DNA of 64,000 nucleotides. Origin: QWHO01 sp039809865 (GTDB taxonomy: Bacteria > Vulcanimicrobiota > Xenobia > Xenobiales > QWHO01). The stretch lies in NCBI GenBank assembly GCA_039809865.1, contig JBDHVW010000005.1, positions 62,001 to 126,000 of the forward strand, read 5' to 3'. Under the pieces are notes generated by a model that saw only the letters and a program-made list of their open reading frames with translations, was not told the origin of the DNA and did not search any database. Made by a program: the position numbers and the translations under genes. Shown here piece after piece: positions 7,029-15,800 of the stretch; within the stretch, counting starts at the first letter, position 1; every line of letters begins with the position of its first letter.

Positions 7029-9679
7029 TCGATGGGAAGCTCGAGGACCTCGCGCATGATCTTCATTCGCTCGGCCAGGTTGGGCCGATCGCGGAACTGC
7101 TCGGCCAGCTTCGTGAGCATCTGCGGGTCGCAGCTACGCAACTTCTCGCGCAGCGTCACCAGCCGGGCGAAGACGAGGTTGATCTCGGACTGCACGCTGT
7201 CGAGGGTCTCGCGCGCTTCCACCGAGCTGGCCAGGGCGTGCAACCGCTCGCGCGTCATTTCCTCGACGTCTTCCTCGCGTTGCCGCAGCTTGTCGCGCAG
7301 GTTCTCGTTCCGGTCTTGCTGGGCCCGGAGCTGCTCTTTGAGGCCCCGCTCGGCATCCGATAGCGACCAGCCCTTCTGCACGGCCTCCTGCATCTCGGCC
7401 CGAGAAATGGCCAGCTGGGTCTCGAGCTCGGTCCGCTGGCTGTCGAGGCGGTCCACCAGCTCCTGAAGCCTGGCCAGCTGGCTGTCCTTGTCGGACAACT
7501 TCTGAGCCAGCTCTCCGCTTTTGCTGAGGGCCTCCTGCCGCACTTTCTCTTGCTCGGCGTCCCGGGCCACCAGCTCGTCCTTGTCGTGGGCCACCGTGGT
7601 GCGGAGCTTGAGCACCTCCGACTCGAGCCTCTCGCCAGCGCTATACGCCTCGAGCAGCTTGAGGCGGTTCGCGGCCAGCTCCGCTTCGAGATGGGAGACC
7701 TTCTGGCGCGTCTTGAGCAGGTCGGCCTTGACCGTGGCTTCGGGCAGCTTGGACAGGTCGTCCGCCAGCGCCGTCTCGAGGTCCTCGGCCAGTGTCTCGG
7801 CGGCTTTGGCGCGCGAGCGCTCCTCCACGACATCCGACTCGAGCTGGCGCACGCGCCTGATCAGGCCTTCGGGGTCTTGCACCGAGTCGACCAGCTTCTG
7901 CAGGCCTTCCACCAGTTTGCGGGTTTTCTCGAGCTCCTCGCGGGCCTTGATCAGCTGGCGCTCTTGCTCGGGATCCTTCTTGGGCGCCTTCTCTAACTCG
8001 GCGACCCGCTCGGTGAGCTCCTTGACGCGCTTCTTCTCGGCGATGGCGTCGCCCGAATGCTGGCGGTTCTCTTCCTCGAGCTCGGCGTAGGCGGCTTCCA
8101 GGTCGGCGCGCTCTTGTTGGAGGTCGGCGTACATCCTCTCCTTAGACTCCAACTCGCCCTGGATCGTTTCCAGGGTGGCGGTCATGCTCTGAATTTCATC
8201 TTCCAGGGCGATCCGGGCCTCGGCGTCCGCCGCAGCCTCAGCGCGAGTCTTGGCCAGCTCGGCCTCCAGGCCGGCCAGTTTTTCGCCCAGCTCGCGCCGG
8301 ATGGATTCGCGGGCCGCCTCGAGCTCGCTGACCGCGGAGCTCTTCTCCTCGAGCCTGGCCAGATCGTCATTGCGGACGAGCATCACCTCGCGGTGGGCCT
8401 GGCGCTCGGCGGTCAGGTCGGCATCCAGATCGGCGACCCGCTGCTCGAGCTGCGCGATGCGCTCGTTGGCGAACACCAGCCGCGCCTCGCGCTCTTTCAG
8501 CTCGGCCTGCCGATGCGACAGATCCTGCTGCAGATGGCGCAGCTGGGCCTCGCCGCGGTTGATGATGCCTTCGAGGTTCTGAGTGCGGGCCCGCTGCTCG
8601 GCCAGGGCGCCGGCCGAGCTGTTGGAGCTCTCCTCGAGTGAGACGGAGCGCTCGCGCAGGAAGCTCAGCTCGCGGTCGGCCTCGGCCAGCAACTGTCCCA
8701 GCTCGCGTGCCCGCTCCGACTGCGACAGCGTCGCCTGCTGGAGCTTTTCGCTCTGGGCCAGGCGGCGCTCCAGTTCGGACACGTTGCTGTGGGACCGGCC
8801 CAGCTCGCCCTGCAGGTCGCCCAGCTTGCGTTGCAGCTCGTCGCGCTCGACTTTGAGCTTGGCCGCCTCGGTGCGGGTGCGCTCGAAGTCCGCCGTGAGG
8901 CGCTTGGGCTCTTCCAGCGCCCCGGCCAGCTCGGCCTCGAGCTTGCCGATGCGGCCCATCGCCTGCTCCAAACGCACGCTGACGCGACCCTCCTGGGCGC
9001 GGGCCTCGGATAAGCGGGCCGTCAGGCGCGACACTTCCTCGCGGGCCTCCTGCCCCATCGCCTCGAGCGCGGTGGGCTCGGCGACCGCCAGCTGCCCCTT
9101 CTCTTCCTCCAGCTCCTCGATGCGTTTCTGGCGGCTCTCCAGCTCGGCGCTGAGCACCTGCTCGGCCTCGCGGGCGTGCTGGAGCTTCTTCTCCAGGTCT
9201 TCGAGCCGGGCCAGCCGCGCTCGGGCCTCCTCCAGCTCGGTCTGCCCGCCCTGGAGCACCTCCAGTTGAGCTTTCAGAGCTTTGGATTCTTTGTCACGCT
9301 TGGCCAGCCGGGCCTTGACGTCGGCCAGCTCGGTCTGGCTGGCCTCCAGCTCGCTCTTGCGTTTCTCGAGCTCCTCGAGCAGCTCGGGCGAGCCCGCTCC
9401 GCCGCCCCCGGCCTCGAGCTTGGCCTGCAACGCCTTGAGCTTCTTGCCACGGGCTTTGAGCTGGTCGTTGAGCTCTTTATTCTGCTGCTCGAGCTTGAGA
9501 TTGTGCTCGTCGAGCTCGTCGACCTGGTCCTCGAGCTCGTCGATCTTGTCCTGATTGGCTTCGAGCTGATCCTCGAGCTCCTCGATGCGGTCCTCGGCCG
9601 CTTCCAACGCCTTCTTCAGCTTGGAGTCAAGGTCGACCGATTTTACGGCAGGGGCGGCTGTCGCCTTCTTAGTAGCCAT
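7025..9679 (-). CDS. Giant coiled-coil protein of unknown function
   Basis: 884 residues, almost entirely Glu/Leu/Lys/Arg/Gln heptads from about 20 to 850, like SMC arms or myosin tails. There is no nucleotide-binding head, membrane segment or signal peptide, so it should be a cytoplasmic filament or scaffold. The first 15 residues are Lys/Ala-rich. Short breaks occur near Gly/Pro spots (about 105, 345 and 575). It sits first in an operon with the PP2C phosphatase (4-base GTGA overlap), which may dephosphorylate it or use it as a scaffold. Function not recognised; similarity searches would be dominated by generic coiled coil. Confidence 0.85.
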   Translation of the reverse strand: MATKKATAAPAVKSVDLDSKLKKALEAAEDRIEELEDQLEANQDKIDELEDQVDELDEHNLKLEQQNKELNDQLKARGKKLKALQAKLEAGGGGAGSPELLEELEKRKSELEASQTELADVKARLAKRDKESKALKAQLEVLQGGQTELEEARARLARLEDLEKKLQHAREAEQVLSAELESRQKRIEELEEEKGQLAVAEPTALEAMGQEAREEVSRLTARLSEARAQEGRVSVRLEQAMGRIGKLEAELAGALEEPKRLTADFERTRTEAAKLKVERDELQRKLGDLQGELGRSHSNVSELERRLAQSEKLQQATLSQSERARELGQLLAEADRELSFLRERSVSLEESSNSSAGALAEQRARTQNLEGIINRGEAQLRHLQQDLSHRQAELKEREARLVFANERIAQLEQRVADLDADLTAERQAHREVMLVRNDDLARLEEKSSAVSELEAARESIRRELGEKLAGLEAELAKTRAEAAADAEARIALEDEIQSMTATLETIQGELESKERMYADLQQERADLEAAYAELEEENRQHSGDAIAEKKRVKELTERVAELEKAPKKDPEQERQLIKAREELEKTRKLVEGLQKLVDSVQDPEGLIRRVRQLESDVVEERSRAKAAETLAEDLETALADDLSKLPEATVKADLLKTRQKVSHLEAELAANRLKLLEAYSAGERLESEVLKLRTTVAHDKDELVARDAEQEKVRQEALSKSGELAQKLSDKDSQLARLQELVDRLDSQRTELETQLAISRAEMQEAVQKGWSLSDAERGLKEQLRAQQDRNENLRDKLRQREEDVEEMTRERLHALASSVEARETLDSVQSEINLVFARLVTLREKLRSCDPQMLTKLAEQFRDRPNLAERMKIMREVLELPIE

Positions 9680-9845
9680 CTGTCCGCCAGCGGGAGAGTG
9701 GGGCTGGCGTTATGCCGAGGTAGCAATATAACACGATCCTGGAGGCGGTTCTCGAGCGAATTTCGAAAAAGATTCGACTTCTTTCGACCCTGTCCTTTCG
9801 GAGCATTCGAGGAATCGCGAAGGCCGCGCGAGAAGGCGCGAAGCC

Positions 9846-11018
9846 ATGTCCTTCGAGCACGAGTGGGAGCTGCCCAATGGCCAAAAGGTGCGCATGCGCC
9901 TGGCCGGCCTGCCCGATCTGGAGACCGTGCGCGGCCTCTACTTCGCGACGTACGGCGACCGCTACGGGCTGGCCGAGGTCGCCGACCCGGAAGAGACCCG
10001 CCGCGCGCTCACGAGCGAACGCATCATCTGGCTCCTGGCGGAGTGCGACGGGAAGGTCGCCGCCTCGCTCATCATCGCCATCGCGCCCGAGAACCGGCTG
10101 GGTAAGAGCTTTGGAGGGATCGTCCATCCCGACTTCCGCGGTCAGAAGATCATGGAGGGCATGCTCAAGCGGGCGTTGGAGCACCTCATGGTCGAGGGCG
10201 GGCCGTTCGACATGATCTACGCCGTGGTCCGCACGTTCATCTCGCTCGAGTTTCACAACGATCTGCGGAAACTCGGATTCGTGGATACGGGCATTTTCCC
10301 CAATGTCCGGAAGGTGCAGCGCTACGAAACCCACGGCCTCAAGGTCTGTCTCGGTCCCGAGGGCCTGGCGCGCCGCCGGCGCACGCCTCGTCTCATCCCT
10401 CAGGCGCATACCCTCTACGAGATCGTGCGCAGTCGCCTGGGCCTGGAGACGAACCGCATCGTGCCGGTGCGGCTGCCTCCGTTCACCGGCCGCCGGGCCG
10501 AGTTGACGGTGCGCACGGACGCTCAAGATCTGGAGAAGATCCAGTTTCTGCATTCGACCACGCGGAACATGGTGTATGACTTCTTCCCCCTGCACCATCC
10601 CAACCTGATCCTGGCGGACTCGACCAGTAAAACCAGGGTTTTCTTGAATGTGCAGCCGAAAGACGGTCACGCCACCGTGGTCGGTCTGACCTCCGAGGAG
10701 AAGGACCGGGTGGCTGTGCTGAACTCGGTGGGCGATCAATGCGAGGCGATGGGGGTGGTCTATCTCGAGCTGCTCGTCAGCGCCTACGAGCCGGAGCTGC
10801 AAGCTCAGGCCTACCAGGCCGGTTTCTTACCCTGCGCGTACTTTCCGGCCGCCCGCCTGAACCGCCAGGGCGAGCGCGAGGATTACCTGGTGACCTCCAA
10901 GACGTTCGTCCCGCTCCATTTCCGTGGCTTACGCTTGACCGAGGACGCCAAGCCGTTTCTGCTGGAGTTCTTCAAGCTCTATACCTCCAGTCTCTGGGAA
11001 GAGCTGATGGATGCCTGA
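9846..11018 (+). CDS. GNAT-family N-acetyltransferase with a second GNAT-like half
   Basis: 390 residues. The N-terminal half (about 15-165) has the GNAT order, with an acetyl-CoA loop region around VHPDFRGQKIMEGML near 98-112 and a FHNDLRKLGF segment near 137-146. The C-terminal half (about 215-385) looks like a second, degenerate GNAT fold ending with the same kind of aromatic strand pattern. Substrate unknown. It overlaps the following LuxE-like gene by 8 bases, so the pair probably acts together on an acyl or aminoacyl substrate. Confidence 0.7.
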   Translation: MSFEHEWELPNGQKVRMRLAGLPDLETVRGLYFATYGDRYGLAEVADPEETRRALTSERIIWLLAECDGKVAASLIIAIAPENRLGKSFGGIVHPDFRGQKIMEGMLKRALEHLMVEGGPFDMIYAVVRTFISLEFHNDLRKLGFVDTGIFPNVRKVQRYETHGLKVCLGPEGLARRRRTPRLIPQAHTLYEIVRSRLGLETNRIVPVRLPPFTGRRAELTVRTDAQDLEKIQFLHSTTRNMVYDFFPLHHPNLILADSTSKTRVFLNVQPKDGHATVVGLTSEEKDRVAVLNSVGDQCEAMGVVYLELLVSAYEPELQAQAYQAGFLPCAYFPAARLNRQGEREDYLVTSKTFVPLHFRGLRLTEDAKPFLLEFFKLYTSSLWEELMDA

Positions 11019-11676
11019 CCTCGAGCGCGCCGAGCGGCTCGCGCGCCGTCTGAAGGGGGCCACCGCGACTCTGCTCGGCGGTCGGGCCGCTTTCACTTAC
11101 CGCCCCTCCACCCACCGCATGTTCTTGCGGGCGATGCGCGAGTCGTTCGCCCATCACTACCTGCACAACCCGGCCTACCGCGAGCTCTGCGAGAGCGCGC
11201 CCTGGCATGTGCGCCAGCTCTCCGACCTGTCCCGGCTTCCTACCGTCGTGCTCCCGACCGGAGACCGGAGCCTGCTGGAGCTGGAGGGATTGCCCTGGGA
11301 CGGCCGTTCCATCCGGCGCCTGCGCAAGCTCGTGCGCCATGTCTTCGGCGCGCTGGGGCTGTCGGACCGCCGCCGCACCCATTTCCTCTCGCGCGAGATT
11401 CCGCTGCCGGAGTTGCTGCGCAAGGCCCGCTGGCTGGCCGGCGAGCGCCGGCTCTTCTGGCCCCTGACCCACGGCGTGCCCTACTGCGCGTGCGAGGAGG
11501 GGTCCTTTCACGTGCCGCGCTATGCGCACGTGGACGTGCAGGCGGATGGCCGTCTGCGGCTGTTCTCTCCCTGGCCGCACTCCTTTACCGGTCTCTCGGT
11601 GCTGGCGGACGAGCGTGCCGAGCGGCTGCGCGCCTGTGCCTGCGGGCTTCGCGCCCCCGCCTTCCGCCTGTTGTGA
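11011..11676 (+). CDS. Short LuxE/PaaK-like acyl-protein synthetase homologue
   Basis: 221 residues. Residues 35-80 resemble the N-terminus of LuxE-type acyl-protein synthetases (an F..AMRESFAHHY..NPAYRELCE pattern followed by LSDLSRLP). The end, CACGLRAPAFRLL, resembles the CxCGR..P closing segment of LuxE/PaaK enzymes. LuxE is about 370 residues, and I see no ATP-binding core between the two ends, so this could be a carrier or docking remnant, or a shared fold. The overlap with the GNAT gene supports co-function. Family call moderate, function unknown. Confidence 0.5.
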   Translation: MPDLERAERLARRLKGATATLLGGRAAFTYRPSTHRMFLRAMRESFAHHYLHNPAYRELCESAPWHVRQLSDLSRLPTVVLPTGDRSLLELEGLPWDGRSIRRLRKLVRHVFGALGLSDRRRTHFLSREIPLPELLRKARWLAGERRLFWPLTHGVPYCACEEGSFHVPRYAHVDVQADGRLRLFSPWPHSFTGLSVLADERAERLRACACGLRAPAFRLL

Positions 11677-11746
11677 ACACGGCCGCAAAAGACGGCAATG
11701 TAGTTTACACAGAGTTAACTGAACATCATGTTACCTTTCAGCCATT

Positions 11747-11762
11747 TTTCAGGGATACTGAG
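11747..11762 (+). promoter_or_regulatory. TTTCAGGGA...GAG element before a small-protein gene
   Basis: TTTCAGGGATACTGAG lies 46 bases before the ATG at 11809, in an A/T-rich stretch (11690-11800) that contrasts with the surrounding G+C. It matches the proposed motif at 4741, 4775 and 28330. Confidence 0.4.
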
Positions 11763-11808
11763 GTCACAACAGCAACGCACCAAAAAAAACAAACGGAGGA
11801 CTTTCCAA

Positions 11809-12006
11809 ATGCCCGTAGCACTGCTCGCCGCCGCCACCATCGTTCCCCAGGTCATGGGCCTCGTTCAGACGGGTATGATGATGCACTCCAACAATCAGAA
11901 TCAAGAGCAGATGATGGCCCTCCTCAAAGGCGGGCAGGGCGCCCAGCAAGGCCTCGGCGGCGTCACCGGCAACCCCGTCGAGGGTGGCGGGACCTACGCG
12001 GTCTAG
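11809..12006 (+). CDS. Small hypothetical protein (65 aa)
   Basis: ATG at 11809 is preceded by CGGAGGA 8 bases upstream; the longer open frame from 11728 is not supported by a ribosome-binding site. Residues 1-28 form one hydrophobic, methionine-rich helix, 29-45 are polar Asn/Gln/Met, and the tail is glycine-rich. It could be a small membrane or secreted peptide. It has its own upstream element and its own strong terminator, so it is probably a monocistronic, well-expressed unit. No family recognised. Confidence 0.65.
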   Translation: MPVALLAAATIVPQVMGLVQTGMMMHSNNQNQEQMMALLKGGQGAQQGLGGVTGNPVEGGGTYAV

Positions 12007-12025
12007 AGCGCTCGGCTCCAGCCAG

Positions 12026-12051
12026 AAAGGCCTCCTGCGGGAGGCTTTTTT
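12026..12051 (+). terminator. Rho-independent terminator
   Basis: GCCTCC (12030-12035), a 4-base loop, GGAGGC and then six T. An upstream AAA tract pairs with part of the T run. It follows the small-protein gene by 20 bases. Confidence 0.9.
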
Positions 12052-12075
12052 GTTGAGCGCGGGAAGGAAAGCCCT

Positions 12076-12678
12076 ATGCTGTGTATCCGTTGCGGCTATG
12101 ACAATCGCGAAGGCACCAATTACTGCTCCAAATGCAACGCCAAGATGCTGGCCATGGCGCCCGTAGGGGTTCCCGGCGGCACGGGCGGCCTGGAGATGGA
12201 TGAGAACACGACTTACATCACTCCCCAGCAGCGCTTCGTTACGGAATACATCTTCAACCTGAGCAACCGGGCCTACGAATATCTGCACCTGGGCGAGCCC
12301 GGGGAGCCCCTGCTCGAAGCCTTCGAGGTCGTCAAGCAGAAGGTCGACGAGTTCGAGTTCAACGCCATGCCCGACATCCTCAACGATCTGAAGGCCGAGC
12401 GCAACGACGACCCGGACAACGAATATCCCAAGCAGGTGCTTTACCTGGTCAACAAAGGCGTGGCGCTCTACCGGGAAGGGATCGCCCAGTTCGAGTCCTT
12501 CGTGGCCTCGGGCGACGAGCCCACGCTGGTCGAGGCGGTGCACAAGATGCAGGACGCCAACGACAACCTTTGCCTGGCCTACCAGATGGTGGGAACGCGC
12601 AACAAGATGCTCGAGGAGAACCTTCGCCGGGCCGAGCTGGCCGAGCGTCAGGCCCAGGCTCAGGCCGCCGAGAGCTAG
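12076..12678 (+). CDS. Zinc-ribbon protein with helical C-terminal domain
   Basis: 200 residues. CIRCG at 3-7 and CSKCN at 17-21 form a four-cysteine zinc ribbon. The rest is acidic and helical with two four-helix-like segments (about 50-110 and 115-175) and an Ala/Gln/Glu tail. No membrane segment. Zinc-ribbon plus helical proteins often act as adaptors, but no partner is evident. The stop TAG lies in CTAG, whose complement is the stop of the convergent gene. Confidence 0.7.
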   Translation: MLCIRCGYDNREGTNYCSKCNAKMLAMAPVGVPGGTGGLEMDENTTYITPQQRFVTEYIFNLSNRAYEYLHLGEPGEPLLEAFEVVKQKVDEFEFNAMPDILNDLKAERNDDPDNEYPKQVLYLVNKGVALYREGIAQFESFVASGDEPTLVEAVHKMQDANDNLCLAYQMVGTRNKMLEENLRRAELAERQAQAQAAES

Positions 12679-13583
12679 CGCGCCAGCAGAAACTCCTGGG
12701 GGTCGTTGAGGCCAAAGACCTCAGCGGGGCGGTGCGGGTCGTCGTGATCGGTCACCACCCGGATCTGCCCGTCTTCCGAGATGTCCACGCCCTCGATCTT
12801 CACATCGCGGTCGAGGCGGCCCATGAGCTCGATGGTCCCGTCGCGGTGCATGCGCCCCACCACGCTGCCAGCGACCTTGCCGTCGTCATAGGGGTTGCTC
12901 GTATCCTCGGCGCTGGCGGTGAAGAGGAAATGCCCGTCGGGCGTGGGCGCAAGATCGGTGAACGTGAGTTTCACCCCGTCCAGCGTGCCGAGCTCGACCT
13001 CTTTCGTACGCACCAGCGCTTCGGGTCCGACGCTGCCAGACTGCTGGACGCTCTGAAAGAAGCGGGCCGCGTCGAGATCGATGATCGCGTTGCGGCTGTT
13101 CTCGCCGTTGCCGCGCTGCACCAGGCGCAACAGGTTGCCCTGCAGAGCCAGCCCCTCGATGTTGAGGTCAGGGAATTGGGCGCGCAGGTGGCCGTAAAGC
13201 GGTTTGAGATCGAACGGCTGGGACTCGCCCGAGCCCACCGGCATCAGGACGCCGCGCTCGCGGTTCTGAGTGGAGCCCGATCCGACGCTCATGAGCTTAC
13301 GCTCGGGGAACCAGCCCTGCACCAGGGTCAAGGACTCGAGGTCGGGCTTGGCCTTCTTGCGGGCCGCGTGGTCTTCGGGCAGGGGAGCGTCAGGGAACAT
13401 CGGGCAGGGAACGCCGGGCTTCTGCAGGCTCTTGTCAAAGCGACCCAGGGCCAGGCCATCGTCGGGAACGACGTAGAGATCGTTGTCGAGCGACACCACG
13501 CCGGAGGCAGCGGTCAGCATCTCGTTTCCCTGCATGCGCAGCTCGCCAAGCTTGTGGGTTGCCAGGCGGGGAATCGAGACCAT
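12675..13583 (-). CDS. Hypothetical beta-propeller-like protein (DUF6929-like)
   Basis: 302 residues with repeated beta-strand motifs (GxxSLDNDLYVV, GLALQGNLLRLVQRG, DLAPTPDGHFLFTASAED, ISEDGQIRVVTD) typical of six-bladed propellers in the esterase-like/DUF6929 group. No signal peptide is visible with the ATG at 13583, so it is probably cytoplasmic. It is convergent with the zinc-ribbon gene and lies 20 bases downstream of the amine oxidase gene. The catalytic role is unknown. Confidence 0.6.
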   Translation of the reverse strand: MVSIPRLATHKLGELRMQGNEMLTAASGVVSLDNDLYVVPDDGLALGRFDKSLQKPGVPCPMFPDAPLPEDHAARKKAKPDLESLTLVQGWFPERKLMSVGSGSTQNRERGVLMPVGSGESQPFDLKPLYGHLRAQFPDLNIEGLALQGNLLRLVQRGNGENSRNAIIDLDAARFFQSVQQSGSVGPEALVRTKEVELGTLDGVKLTFTDLAPTPDGHFLFTASAEDTSNPYDDGKVAGSVVGRMHRDGTIELMGRLDRDVKIEGVDISEDGQIRVVTDHDDPHRPAEVFGLNDPQEFLLAR

Positions 13584-13603
13584 CGGGGGGGATTCGCCGT
13601 TCG

Positions 13604-14827
13604 TCAGGAAGTTGCCTGGCGAGCCGCGCGGATTCCGCTGAAATGAGCGCCGTGCACCGTCGCCGGCGCTTTACGCCAGGTGCCCTCGCCGGCAAAGAAC
13701 AGAGGTCCCACCGGCTCGGCCAGCCGGTCGTAGTGCTCGCCGCTGACGCCCGGGCCCAGGTAGCTGTAAGAGCCGCGCGACCAGGACTCCTGCCCCCAGC
13801 GCGTGACCTTGCACAGACGCGGCCAGGCAACGTTGGGAAAGGCCGGCCGCAAAGCCTGCAGCGCGGCGTCGACGATCTCGAAGTCCTGGCGTCCTTCCAG
13901 CTCTTCGGCCGCCTGGCCCGAGAGGAATCCGATCAGGATGGGCTTCTCGAAGGCGCGCCAGCCGTCGAAGAACGTGCCCAGGCGTCCCTCGCGCTGATAG
14001 GTCATCTGGAAGAAGTCGTGCTGGTCATGGCCGTCCAGCCAGAACGGCTCCTCATACTGGAGCACGACCTTGTTCACCACGGTGATGGAAATTTGCTTTA
14101 ACGAGGCGGTTTTGGCGGGCAGCTCCGGATCGAAGCGCACGACCCCGCTGCGCCAGACGCCCAGGGGCAGCGTCAGGATGACCTTATCGAACTGGTAGAT
14201 GCCCTGGTCGGTGAAGAGCTCGACGCCATCGCCCCAGCGCACCATCTGGACGGCCTCGTTGAAGCGCACGCTGAATCCCTCCACGCGCAGCAACGTGTCA
14301 TAGCCGTTGAGCGGCATCAGGTCACAGGCCGGCGGGGGATTGGCGGCGCCCTCGTCCCAGTGGCCGGTCATGCGGTCCATGTCGGCCACGGGCAGGGAAC
14401 GAGCGCGCACCAGCCATTCTTCCTCGGCCGGCTCGGGCGTGGCCTTGGCGAAGGCTTCTCGCAGCGAGACGGGTCGCTCGATTTGCGAGCCCGCTCGCAG
14501 GGCGCGCGCCACCGCGTCCATCTGCATCTTGATGACCTGCCGGCAGTTTTCGGGAGCCACGGCTTTGCCCTGCGGATCGTAGAGCATCAGCTTGAGCGGA
14601 TCGCTCTCTTTGGCGCGGCCGCCGCAACGGGCCACGAAAGGATGCGTCATGCCGCCGTGGAGCCAGGCGGCGCCCATCTCCAGGGGAAAGCCGAAGCTCC
14701 GGTCGGTCCAGATCCGGCCACCGAGTCGGTCGCGGGCCTCGAAAACGGTGACCTGGCAACCTTTGTGAACGAGCTCATTGGCGGCGGCCAGCCCGGCCGC
14801 TCCGGCTCCTACGACGGCGATATTCAT
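13604..14827 (-). CDS. Flavin-containing amine oxidase (MAO/polyamine oxidase family)
   Basis: FAD enzyme predicted to oxidise a primary, secondary or polyamine. Starting at the ATG at 14827, the protein opens with the Rossmann motif IAVVGAGAAGLAAANEL, then FEARDRLGGRI near residue 33, and closes with the FAD-binding segment FFAGEGTWRKAPATVHGAHFSGIRAA. An upstream in-frame extension to 14908 reads through the neighbouring tonB 3' end and is rejected. The start overlaps the tonB-like stop by ATGA, so translation is coupled. The active-site Lys of the MAO family is not obvious. Confidence 0.85.
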   Translation of the reverse strand: MNIAVVGAGAAGLAAANELVHKGCQVTVFEARDRLGGRIWTDRSFGFPLEMGAAWLHGGMTHPFVARCGGRAKESDPLKLMLYDPQGKAVAPENCRQVIKMQMDAVARALRAGSQIERPVSLREAFAKATPEPAEEEWLVRARSLPVADMDRMTGHWDEGAANPPPACDLMPLNGYDTLLRVEGFSVRFNEAVQMVRWGDGVELFTDQGIYQFDKVILTLPLGVWRSGVVRFDPELPAKTASLKQISITVVNKVVLQYEEPFWLDGHDQHDFFQMTYQREGRLGTFFDGWRAFEKPILIGFLSGQAAEELEGRQDFEIVDAALQALRPAFPNVAWPRLCKVTRWGQESWSRGSYSYLGPGVSGEHYDRLAEPVGPLFFAGEGTWRKAPATVHGAHFSGIRAARQATS

Positions 14828-15585
14828 TGCGCGGTGGCTTCTCCACCGGACAGCCGGAACACTTCCACCGAATCGGCTTTTCGCCCATCCGAGACAGCGG
14901 GCTCCCACTTCCAGGTTTGCAGCACCTCGAGAATTTTGGCGTCCGCGGCCGGGTCGCCGGTGCCGGCCATCAGGGTCGGCGTGGACTTGCCGTCCGCGGC
15001 GATGGTAAAGCGAATCCGCACCGACTTGCCCGTCGGAATGGGCGGCACGGGCTCGAACAGGCGCTTCGCGCGCCGATCGGTCCCGGGTGAGGGGGTCGAG
15101 GCGGGGCTGACATTCGGCTCGGGGCTCGCGTCAGCGCTGTGCAGCGGTGTCGGGGACGGGGAGGCGCTGGCCACTTGCGAGGGCGAGGGGGTGACGCTGG
15201 CCACGGGCGAGGGCGAGGGGGTGACCCTGGCCACGGGCGACGGCGTGGCGCGCGGCGTCACGGTCGGACGGGGCCGGTTGGGCCGGGGCCGCGGAGTTCG
15301 CGTGGCCCGCGGAAAGGAAGGCGGCGGAAGAGGCGGGGGCGCGATCGCCACGCGCGGCGGCGGCGGTGGGGGAGGCGGGGCCTCCGGCCGGGGCACCCGG
15401 CGCGGCGTCAAGCGGGGCATGGGCACCGGAGCTGGTGCCGGCCGCTCCAGCAGGCGCACCTCGGCGCGCGGCAGCGTCCGCTCCGTCCGCGGAGGCGCCA
15501 ACTCTCCCAACCGCCCCAACCACGGCACCACCACGAGTAGATGCAGCACCACGGAAACCAAAACCGCCCAACCCAGCGTCCGCAC
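14824..15585 (-). CDS. TonB-family energy-transducer protein
   Basis: Inner-membrane protein that spans the periplasm to energise outer-membrane transporters. With the GTG at 15585 it begins with one membrane helix (about 5-25), then a long Pro/Arg- and Thr/Pro/Ser-rich spacer (about 30-165) containing repeated P-S-P-V-A motifs, and ends with a TonB C-terminal domain (VRIRFTIAADG.STPTLM near 178, then LEVLQTWKWEPA). Longer frames to 15819 would translate the heptanucleotide repeats, so I choose the GTG. No ExbB/ExbD is in the window. It is coupled by ATGA to the amine oxidase. Confidence 0.75.
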   Translation of the reverse strand: MRTLGWAVLVSVVLHLLVVVPWLGRLGELAPPRTERTLPRAEVRLLERPAPAPVPMPRLTPRRVPRPEAPPPPPPPPRVAIAPPPLPPPSFPRATRTPRPRPNRPRPTVTPRATPSPVARVTPSPSPVASVTPSPSQVASASPSPTPLHSADASPEPNVSPASTPSPGTDRRAKRLFEPVPPIPTGKSVRIRFTIAADGKSTPTLMAGTGDPAADAKILEVLQTWKWEPAVSDGRKADSVEVFRLSGGEATAQ

Positions 15586-15624
15586 AAGAAAGAGATTCCA
15601 AATCCCAAACCCGATCCCCCTTGT

Positions 15625-15714
15625 GAGATGGGAGATGGGAGATGGGAGATGGGAGAACGGGAGATGGGAGAACGGGAGTCGGCCCGCAACTGCCAACTGC
15701 CAACGGCCGACTGC
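15625..15714 (+). repeat. Compound heptanucleotide repeats (GAGATGG and CAACTGC families)
   Basis: GAGATGG occurs four times in perfect tandem (15625-15652), followed by GAGAACG/GAGATGG/GAGAACG/GAGTCGG with single-base spacers. CAACTGC, CAACTGC, CAACGGC and CGACTGC run from 15687 to 15714. It fills the gap between the divergent tonB-like and ABC ATPase genes. The pattern recalls cyanobacterial STRR heptamers. Confidence 0.9.
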
Positions 15715-15800
15715 CAACCAGCACGAGTGAACCAACCGGCGCCCTCTCTCGTAGAGGCTCTCAGAAAGATTCCTTTCAAGTTTCCCGAAGGGGTGGCTCG

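Noticed and set aside
11704..11732. Sigma70 promoter TTTACA...CATGTT before the 65-aa gene
   Set aside because: The -10 matches only three of six bases at 17-base spacing; too weak to call.
15625..15714. CRISPR-like array
   Set aside because: Seven-base units without spacers; these are microsatellite-like heptamers, and no cas genes are near.
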